Shown here: positions 58,309-64,000 of the stretch, one piece after another | How the letters are laid out: the number at the start of each line of letters is the position of its first letter | How positions within the stretch are numbered: position 1 is the stretch's first letter | Source: an uncultured Collinsella sp. | GTDB lineage: Bacteria; Actinomycetota; Coriobacteriia; Coriobacteriales; Coriobacteriaceae | Reading direction: 5' to 3' | Assembly (NCBI GenBank): GCA_900544115.1 | Contig: UQTW01000014.1 | Location: 1-64,000, forward strand | DNA: 64,000 nt | Made by a program: the position numbers and the translations under genes | The notes under the pieces: generated by a model | The model's input: the letters and a program-made list of their open reading frames with translations, nothing else | Told to the model about the DNA's origin: nothing | Database searches by the model: none

Positions 58309-59652
58309 CTACTCGGCGAGAGCCTCCTGCTTGGCGATTGCCTTCTCGGAAATCTTCATAAAGGGCAGGTAGACGGCCATGCCAATGACAATCTCGAGAG
58401 CCTGCCACACGCCGGCGCGCCAGTCAAAGCCCGTAGCGAGCAGGGCATTGATGACGGGAGGCATGGTCCAGGGCACCTGGGCGATGCAGGGGCTGATGAT
58501 GCCTGCGCAGGTAAGGCCATAGGTGATGCCGATGAACAGATCGGGAAGAAGGACGAACGGGATCATGAGCGGCAGGTTGTACACGATGGGGTAACCGTAG
58601 ATAACCGGCTCGTTGATGTTGAACAGACCAGGCAGGATAGCCATCTTGGAAACGGTCTCGGAAGCCTTGTTCTTGGAGAACAGGAGCGTGTCGAGCAGAA
58701 GCATGAGGGTGCAGCCCGAGCCGCCGATGAGGGCGAAGCTGTTAACGATCTGCATGTTCATGTAGTGATCGGGCTGGATGGTGCCACCGGCGGCAAAGGT
58801 AGCCATGTTGTCGACGATGAGCATGGTCAGGATCGGCTCGACGGTAGCGCCAGAGATGGTGGACTGGTGAATACCGACGCAGAACAGCAGGTTAGCAAGG
58901 GTGTAGATGAGGATAACAGCCCACGGACCGGCGTTCATGATGCTCTTGAGCGGGTTGGAGATGCACGTGGAGATGATGGTGCACAGATCGGTGCCGGCGC
59001 ACACGGCGAGCAGGGCTGCGGCAAGAGCGAAGATCGCGAGGTTGAGCAGCATCGGGATCATGACGTTGAAGGAGTTGGAGACCGCGGGAGGCACGCCCTC
59101 GCCCAGCTTAACCTTGAGCTTCTCGACGCCAGAAATCTTGATGAAGAGCGAGACGGAAAGCAGGGCGATGATAATAGCCGAGAACAGACCGTTGGTGCCG
59201 GTGTTGGCAGTCGAAAGGGCGCCCGTGACCTCGGCGGAGGTGATCTTGTCGGTGAGCAGCGGGCTCGTGGCGGCAAGCGAGGCGGTGATCTGCTGCGGCA
59301 TCATGATGACGAAAGCAGAGATAGCGACGACCACGCAAGCGAGCGGGTTATCGAAACGCTTGTTCTTAGCGAGGCTGTAGCCAATCAATCCGGCCAAGAT
59401 AATGGCAGAGACGTTGAGGGTGCCCAGCGTAATTGCCGAACCCCACGTCTGAAGGTTGGCAAGGCCCGCCGCATCGAGCGGGAACAGAGGGAACACGACG
59501 TTGTTAATAAGAACCGCGATACCCGCAAGGATATAGAGCGGCGTGATGGTCGCGAAGGCGTCACGCAGGGAACGCAGGTGAACCTGGTTTCCCACCTTCG
59601 CAGAGACCTCGGCAAACTTGTCGAGGAAGCTCTTTCCGTTGTCACTGGCCAT
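58309..59652 (-). CDS. PTS lactose/cellobiose-family EIIC
   Basis: 447 residues, around ten membrane helices. Conserved features: VGNQVHLRSLRDAFATITPL near the start, FCVGIHQSTISGATVEP (substrate region) and FNINEPVIYGYPIVYN. It moves the beta-glucoside across the membrane and works with the EIIB and EIIA downstream. The order GH1-EIIC-EIIB-EIIA and the divergent GntR regulator set this operon apart from the three LacI-controlled modules. Confidence 0.93.
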   Translation of the reverse strand: MASDNGKSFLDKFAEVSAKVGNQVHLRSLRDAFATITPLYILAGIAVLINNVVFPLFPLDAAGLANLQTWGSAITLGTLNVSAIILAGLIGYSLAKNKRFDNPLACVVVAISAFVIMMPQQITASLAATSPLLTDKITSAEVTGALSTANTGTNGLFSAIIIALLSVSLFIKISGVEKLKVKLGEGVPPAVSNSFNVMIPMLLNLAIFALAAALLAVCAGTDLCTIISTCISNPLKSIMNAGPWAVILIYTLANLLFCVGIHQSTISGATVEPILTMLIVDNMATFAAGGTIQPDHYMNMQIVNSFALIGGSGCTLMLLLDTLLFSKNKASETVSKMAILPGLFNINEPVIYGYPIVYNLPLMIPFVLLPDLFIGITYGLTCAGIISPCIAQVPWTMPPVINALLATGFDWRAGVWQALEIVIGMAVYLPFMKISEKAIAKQEALAE

Positions 59653-59772
59653 GATTGCTCCTAACTTTCAAATCCGGCCTTTTCCTATGCGCACGGTGGT
59701 CTGTCGCCCTCTGCCACCAGATGTGCCATGTGTTGCGCGCAGCGGCGCGCGCTCTGGGCGTTCGCCCGTTCG

Positions 59773-61173
59773 CTAATCAACCACGTGAGTCGTGGCGACC
59801 TGCTTGAGCCAAGCTGCCGACTTCTTAAGGCGGCGCTTGTAGCCGTCCATAAGGTCGACCTCGACAAAACCGTAACGGTTCTTAAAGGCATTCGCCCAAG
59901 ACCAGTTATCGATGACGGCCCAATAATGGTATCCACGGCACTTGGCGCCCTCGGCAATTGCCTTGGCAACCCACTCCAGGTGCTGGCGTACAAAGTCGAC
60001 GCGGTAGTCATCCTGGATGGTTCCTTCGGCGTCTCGGTTCTTGTATTCGTCCATGATGCCGATGCCGTTCTCGGAAACGAACCACTCAAGATCGGGGTAG
60101 TTCTTAGCGCAGTCCATGCCAAAGTCGTAGAGGCCCTGCGGGTAGATCTCCCAGCCGCGGCTCTCGTTCATAACGGCGTCGGGCCACACGTACTCGTCGG
60201 CAAAGTGCGGCAGACCGTACTGGTCGATCTTGCTCGCCGGCGCCTGAACGCGCGTGGGGTGGTAGTAGTTGCAACCGAGCCAGTCGACAACACCCTGCTT
60301 AAGAATCTCTTGGTCGCCGGCACGGAACGGAAGCTTAACGCCGCCCTCGGCCAGGCTGTCGAGCACGTCGGCGGGAAGCTCGCCCTTGGTAATGAGGTCG
60401 AGCCACCAGCGGTTGTTGATGCCGCTGGTCATACGCACGGCCTCGAGGTCCGCCTCGCTGGGGTTCTCCTTGGTGTAGACCGGGGTAAAGCAGTTGATCA
60501 TGCCGATCTTGGCATCGCTGCGAACGGCGCCCTCGTCATAGGCGCGACGGTAGTTGGCCACGGCCAGCGCATGTGCCAGCGAGATGTGATACTGCACGGT
60601 GCGAGCGCGGCTAAAGTCGTGGAGCTGCGGGAACCACACGCCCTCCTGATAGCGCTGCTCGGGCTCGACAATGGGCTCGTTAAAAGTGAACCAGTACTTG
60701 ATCTCCTGGCCAAACTCGTGGAAGGCGACGTCGGCGTAATGTGCGTAAGCCTCGACAACCTCACGGCTCTCCCAGCCGCCACGGTTAAAAAGGTAGGTGG
60801 GCATGTCAAAGTGGTACAAGTTGACAAACGGCTCCAGGCCGGCTTCGCGAGAGGCGCGGAACAACTCGTGATACCACGCGGCGCCTTCCTCGTTGAGGTT
60901 GCCGTCGGCATCGAGCAGACGGCTCCACTGGATGGAAGTGCGATAGGTATCCAGGCCCAAGTCCTTCAAAATGCGAAGGTCTTCCTGGTACTTGGCCATA
61001 AAGTCATTGCCGGCGTAAGAGCCAACGCAGTTGTAGAACGAGCCCAGATCCTGGATGGACCAGGTGTCCCACAGGTTCTCGAGCTTGCCGCCCTGGTTCC
61101 ACTGACCCTCAGTCTGCGGGCCGGACATAGCAGCGCCAAAGAAGAAGTCGTTGGGCAGCTGATACTGTGCCAT
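59773..61173 (-). CDS. GH1 6-phospho-beta-glycosidase of the second beta-glucoside operon
   Basis: About 466 residues from the ATG at 61173 with GAGGA before it. Canonical GH1: acid/base Glu in YWFTFNEPIVEP, nucleophile in WFVSENGIGI, and phosphate-site SWANAFKNRYGFVEVD. It is clearly more distant from the three module enzymes, which lack the Pro after the acid/base. It hydrolyses the phosphorylated sugar brought in by the EIIC downstream. First gene of its operon. Confidence 0.92.
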   Translation of the reverse strand: MAQYQLPNDFFFGAAMSGPQTEGQWNQGGKLENLWDTWSIQDLGSFYNCVGSYAGNDFMAKYQEDLRILKDLGLDTYRTSIQWSRLLDADGNLNEEGAAWYHELFRASREAGLEPFVNLYHFDMPTYLFNRGGWESREVVEAYAHYADVAFHEFGQEIKYWFTFNEPIVEPEQRYQEGVWFPQLHDFSRARTVQYHISLAHALAVANYRRAYDEGAVRSDAKIGMINCFTPVYTKENPSEADLEAVRMTSGINNRWWLDLITKGELPADVLDSLAEGGVKLPFRAGDQEILKQGVVDWLGCNYYHPTRVQAPASKIDQYGLPHFADEYVWPDAVMNESRGWEIYPQGLYDFGMDCAKNYPDLEWFVSENGIGIMDEYKNRDAEGTIQDDYRVDFVRQHLEWVAKAIAEGAKCRGYHYWAVIDNWSWANAFKNRYGFVEVDLMDGYKRRLKKSAAWLKQVATTHVVD

Positions 61174-61476
61174 CAAAGTCCTCGCTTTCGTGTTCTAGAG
61201 CTTCCGGTTGGAGACGGGTTTGCTTTGGCAGGTTATCCGGCGCGGGCGCGCACCGGTCATACCGATATCCAACCCGCCAAAACAAAACCGTCCCCAAACG
61301 GTCGATCCTGTTCTGCGGAAAGATTCCGTTCGTTGCTTAAACTATAGCGCTCTAATTCTAAAAGTAAAGCGTCTTTTTCTTTTTTCTTTCTCGAGCTTCT
61401 TAGATAAAGGTTATATGGGTGCCTTGTTAAGGGTTATACTTACTTGCGTATTGATATATGTCGGAAAGGAGGTTCA
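61174..61476. promoter_or_regulatory. Divergent promoter region of the second beta-glucoside operon
   Basis: About 303 bases between GH1 and the GntR gene. It holds the inverted repeat 61212-61292 and, near the GntR gene, two related words AAGGTTATA (61407-61415) and AAGGGTTATA (61429-61438) about two helical turns apart, which could be GntR sites. Confidence 0.5.
61212..61292. repeat. Inverted repeat, family F, copy 2
   Basis: GACGGGTTTGCTTTGGCAGG(TT) at 61212-61233 pairs with 61271-61292 at 18 of 22 positions. An inner CCGG-rich hairpin sits in the loop. The arm resembles the repeat at 57320-57353. Confidence 0.65.
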
Positions 61477-62196
61477 ATGATTCCCAAATACGAGGCGATA
61501 GCTGCAGATATTCGTCGAAGCATCGAGGATGGCACTCTTAAACCGGGCGACAAGCTTCCCACCGTCGTTGAGTTCTGCGAGCTCTATAGCGTTTCCAAAA
61601 TCACCGTCAAACGAGCTATCGAGCAAATCACCGAGGAAGGTCTTATTACCAGCCGACGCGGATCGGGTACCTACGTTAAGGACACGGCGGGACTTCCCGG
61701 TCAGGCGTTTTTCCAGGGCAAAAACGACCGTGCCCAGGGCTTTTCGTATGAGCACCGCGGGGAGAAGGTGACCTCGGTGGTCTACGATTTCTCGATTGTT
61801 AATCCACCAGCGGACATCGCAGCCCAGCTGGGAATTGCCGAGGATGACTTTGCCTATCACATCGTGCGCGTGCGTCAGGCCGATGAGAAGCCCATCGTTA
61901 TCGAGTACACCTACATGCCCCTCGAGCTGATTCCAGGCCTTAAAAAGAAGGACCTGTACGGATCGGTCTACCACTTCATCCGCGAGCAATGTGGGCTGAA
62001 GATTTCGAGCTTCCACCGTACCATTCGCGCCGTGGCAGCAACCGAGGAAGAAGCCGAGCGCTTGGACACCAAGCCTGGCTCTCCCCTGCTCGAGCTCACC
62101 CAGATTGGCTTTTTGGACAGCGGCGCCGCCTTTGAGTATTCGGTCTCGCGCAACGTTGGCGACCGCTTTGAGTTGCACAACGTAACGTTGGCATAG
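61477..62196 (+). CDS. GntR-family regulator, UTRA type (BglR-like)
   Basis: About 239 residues from the ATG at 61477 with AAAGGAGG upstream. Winged helix DKLPTVVEFCELYSVSKITV then RGSGTYVKD, and a C-terminal UTRA domain (VRVRQADEKPIVIEYTYMPL). It diverges from the GH1-EIICBA operon and most likely represses it until a phosphorylated beta-glucoside binds. manA follows 68 bases downstream and may be cotranscribed. Confidence 0.88.
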   Translation: MIPKYEAIAADIRRSIEDGTLKPGDKLPTVVEFCELYSVSKITVKRAIEQITEEGLITSRRGSGTYVKDTAGLPGQAFFQGKNDRAQGFSYEHRGEKVTSVVYDFSIVNPPADIAAQLGIAEDDFAYHIVRVRQADEKPIVIEYTYMPLELIPGLKKKDLYGSVYHFIREQCGLKISSFHRTIRAVAATEEEAERLDTKPGSPLLELTQIGFLDSGAAFEYSVSRNVGDRFELHNVTLA

Positions 62197-62264
62197 GTTT
62201 TTGTAGTCATCCGGGCGCTCGCTTTGAGCTGTTTTGTGCAGCGCCCGCGCAACACAATGGGGGT

Positions 62265-63203
62265 ATGAACATGTCCGATTTGATTAAGCTGACGCCGATC
62301 TTCCACGAGAAGATCTGGGGCGGTCGCCACCTCGAAACCGTATTTGGCTACGACATTCCCGATGGCCCCATCGGTGAGTGCTGGGCCATCTCGGCCCACC
62401 CCAACGGCGACTGCCAGATTGCGGAGGGCCCGTATGCCGGCCACACGCTGTCGTGGCTGTGGGCCGAGCATCGCGAGCTCTTTGGCAACTGCGAGGGCAA
62501 GGAGTTCCCGCTGCTCATTAAGATTCTGGACGCCAAGGACGACCTTTCGATCCAGATTCATCCCAACGACGAGTACGCTGCCGAGCACGAGAACGGTAGC
62601 CTGGGCAAAACCGAGTGTTGGTATGTGCTGGACTGCGAGCCCGACGCCACGATCATCGTCGGCCAGCGTGCCAAGGACCGCGCCGAGGCCGCACAAATGA
62701 TCGAGGAAGGACGTTGGGACGACATGCTCAACGTGTTGCCGATTCACAAGGGCGACTTTTTCCAGATTGATTCCGGTACCGTGCACGCCATCAAGACCGG
62801 CACGCTCATTTTGGAGACGCAGCAGTCGAGCGACGTGACATATCGTCTGTACGACTACGACCGTCCCGGCACCGACGGCAACCTGCGCCCGCTGCACATT
62901 GAGCAGAGCCTCGACTGCATCGACTTTGATGCTCAGGCTCCGACCGACGGCACGGTGACCGCGCCCGAGGTGGACGGCGTGACCGAGCTCGAGTCCAACC
63001 CCTGCTACACCGTCGATCGCGTGCGCGTCGACGGCAGCAAGACCCTCGATCAGCGCTGGCCCTTCATGTGCCTGTCGGTCATCGACGGCGAAGGCACCGT
63101 CTGCGGCGACCCCGTCCGCAAGGGAAGCCACCTGCTGGCCCCGAGCACCGTCAGCTCCATTGACCTCGAAGGCAAGATGGAACTGATCATCTCGCACCTG
63201 TAA
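62265..63203 (+). CDS. manA: Mannose-6-phosphate isomerase, class I
   Basis: 312 residues. Zinc ligands are in LSIQIHPNDEYA (Gln and His), KTECWYVLD (Glu) and the SGTVHAI His; the short form is usual in Gram-positives. It interconverts mannose-6-P and fructose-6-P. IFHEKIWGGRHLE is the conserved start. It lies after the GntR gene, suggesting a place in the same sugar response. Confidence 0.92.
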   Translation: MNMSDLIKLTPIFHEKIWGGRHLETVFGYDIPDGPIGECWAISAHPNGDCQIAEGPYAGHTLSWLWAEHRELFGNCEGKEFPLLIKILDAKDDLSIQIHPNDEYAAEHENGSLGKTECWYVLDCEPDATIIVGQRAKDRAEAAQMIEEGRWDDMLNVLPIHKGDFFQIDSGTVHAIKTGTLILETQQSSDVTYRLYDYDRPGTDGNLRPLHIEQSLDCIDFDAQAPTDGTVTAPEVDGVTELESNPCYTVDRVRVDGSKTLDQRWPFMCLSVIDGEGTVCGDPVRKGSHLLAPSTVSSIDLEGKMELIISHL

Positions 63204-63225
63204 GCTACCGGTCCCCGAGCGCTCC

Positions 63226-63346
63226 CCGGGATGGGGCGCGGGGTTTGGTCGTCTGCTCGGACAGTCCTGCTCGCACGGAGAGCACATTAAGTGCTCTCCG
63301 GCTCGTGCGGAACTCGCGATCGACCAAACCCCGCGTCCCATCCCGG
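63226..63346. repeat. Long nested inverted repeat after manA
   Basis: CCGGGATGGGGCGCGGGGTT (63226-63245, extending to 63251) pairs with 63321-63346 over 26 bases with one mismatch. A second 10-bp perfect hairpin CGGAGAGCAC/GTGCTCTCCG lies inside. No T-run, so not a normal terminator. Confidence 0.8.
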
Positions 63347-63372
63347 CGAGCCTCTGGCTAGTTACGACAATC

Positions 63373-63419
63373 AAAAAGCAACAAGGGGCTCCCCCGCTCA
63401 TCAAACGGGAGAGCCCCTC
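63373..63419 (-). terminator. Intrinsic terminator of the right-edge gene
   Basis: AGGGGCTCTCCCG pairs with CGGGGGAGCCCCT with a small bulge; TTGTTGCTTTTT follows on the minus strand. Confidence 0.8.
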
Positions 63420-63443
63420 GCCATACATAACGAATCAAGGTGC

Positions 63444-64000
63444 CTATAGGTAGACCTTTTCGAGAAACGATAATGTGTCCTGAAGACGCGCTCTCTCTTT
63501 ACGATCGGTCTGCCGATTTACATAAGAAGAAAAGTCCGCAAAGAAGTCTCCGGCGTCAGCCCTCATTTGCTCTATTAGCTCCAAGCGAGCCGAAGGCGGC
63601 AACAAACCCGCAAGTCGAACAATATCCGAGCGATGCTTTCGTCGATCTTTATCGTTGCAATGGCGCCCTTCTTCATAGCTCCTATTGATATCAATGTGTG
63701 CACGCATCTTGAGGGGAATGATATGGAGCGCATCGAGCAACGTAATGCCCTCTACGTTCGTTGCGTTGTCGCGAATAAATTCGTAGTAGCCATCGTCGAG
63801 AATAATTGCCGAAAGACTTGATACGGCCCCGTCAAAGGAAAGAGGTGCCACTTCGCTCGTTTCATCTTCGAGCACAAAATCAGGATGTCGGGCGAATAGC
63901 TCAATTTGGCCGGGATAGTCTAGGACTTGCCTTGATCCTTCGGGCAAACAGAACCGATAGTAAGTGCACTTTCCATCGCCGACCTTCCCAGTCTCATATC
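63444..64000 (-). CDS. Partial gene, AbiEii-like nucleotidyltransferase relative
   Basis: The frame is open through the right edge, so the N-terminus is missing; at least 185 residues are visible. SFDGAVSSLSAIILDDGYYEFI and LDALHIIPLKMRAHIDINRS followed by KDRRKHRSDIVRLAGLL resemble the C-terminal part of AbiEii/type IV toxin-like nucleotidyltransferases, where a KHR(N/S)D motif is common. An antitoxin partner, if present, would lie beyond the window. Family assignment is by pattern only. GC content is lower than that of neighbours, consistent with an accessory gene. Confidence 0.5.
   Translation of the reverse strand, partial: YETGKVGDGKCTYYRFCLPEGSRQVLDYPGQIELFARHPDFVLEDETSEVAPLSFDGAVSSLSAIILDDGYYEFIRDNATNVEGITLLDALHIIPLKMRAHIDINRSYEEGRHCNDKDRRKHRSDIVRLAGLLPPSARLELIEQMRADAGDFFADFSSYVNRQTDRKERARLQDTLSFLEKVYL

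Noticed and set aside
1..64000. Insertion sequences, integrases or prophage genes
   Set aside because: No transposase, recombinase or phage structural protein is recognisable; the mobile-looking features are all small non-coding palindromes.

Overview
The window reads as one contiguous piece of a high-GC, Gram-positive, saccharolytic anaerobe. The protein flavour (many PTS permeases, GH1 6-phospho-glycosidases, GalNAc catabolism, a tatAC-hypAB cluster, and a topA/tmk/holB/ricT/comF block) fits the Coriobacteriia, most likely Collinsella or a close relative. This is inferred from gene content and style; no 16S or other marker gene is present. About 60 protein genes, one tRNA-Thr(CGU), one clear gene fragment, many intrinsic terminators and an unusual number of intergenic palindromes can be supported.

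Left part (1-15300): three paralogous beta-glucoside modules stand side by side. Each has a leftward LacI-type repressor diverging from a rightward pair made of a fused lactose/cellobiose-type PTS EIICB and a GH1 6-phospho-beta-glycosidase. Only one Lac-type EIIA lies beside them (184-522), so it probably serves all three. Each divergent promoter region carries 16-bp palindromes of form ATGnn(A/C)ACGT(T/G)nnCAT whose variable positions differ between modules. A second motif, a direct repeat of ACCGTTYA with a 21-bp period, lies upstream of several sugar operons. At each of the three convergent ends of this island sit two or three copies of a 55-57 bp hairpin element.

Middle-left (15300-31750): a DeoR regulator diverges from galM. 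Then come an orphan mannose-family EIIB whose phosphorylated His is replaced by Tyr, a tRNA-Thr, a small lipoprotein, and what looks like a GalNAc/galactosamine (aga) regulon: YhcH-like protein, a fragment of a nagA copy, tagatose-6-P/1-phosphofructokinase-like kinase, aldose-epimerase-like protein, flavodoxin, nagA (GalNAc/GlcNAc-6-P deacetylase), agaS, a GntR/UTRA regulator, and a mannose-family PTS operon (EIIA, YajC-like, EIIB, EIIC, EIID). DasR/NagR-like operators lie before agaS and the PTS operon.

Middle (31750-53220): mostly housekeeping genes on the minus strand. These include a membrane-anchored SurA-like protein, NAD-isocitrate dehydrogenase, a HEAT-repeat protein, a beta-hydroxyacid dehydrogenase with a Cys/His-rich tail, DegV, HPF, a solute-binding lipoprotein, a DUF559-like nuclease-fold protein, comF, ricT/PSP1, holB, tmk, topA, hypB, hypA, tatC, tatA, a STAS protein and an aminotransferase.

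Right part (53220-64000): nhaA, Mn-dependent pyrophosphatase, ROK glucokinase, and a second beta-glucoside operon with separate EIIA, EIIB and EIIC plus GH1, diverging from a GntR regulator and manA. A gene resembling AbiEii-type nucleotidyltransferases runs off the right edge.

Imported sugars arrive phosphorylated through the EIIC/EIID permeases. GH1 enzymes or NagA/AgaS process them, and GalM, ManA, glucokinase and the PfkB kinase feed glycolysis. No transposase, integrase, CRISPR array or rRNA was seen.
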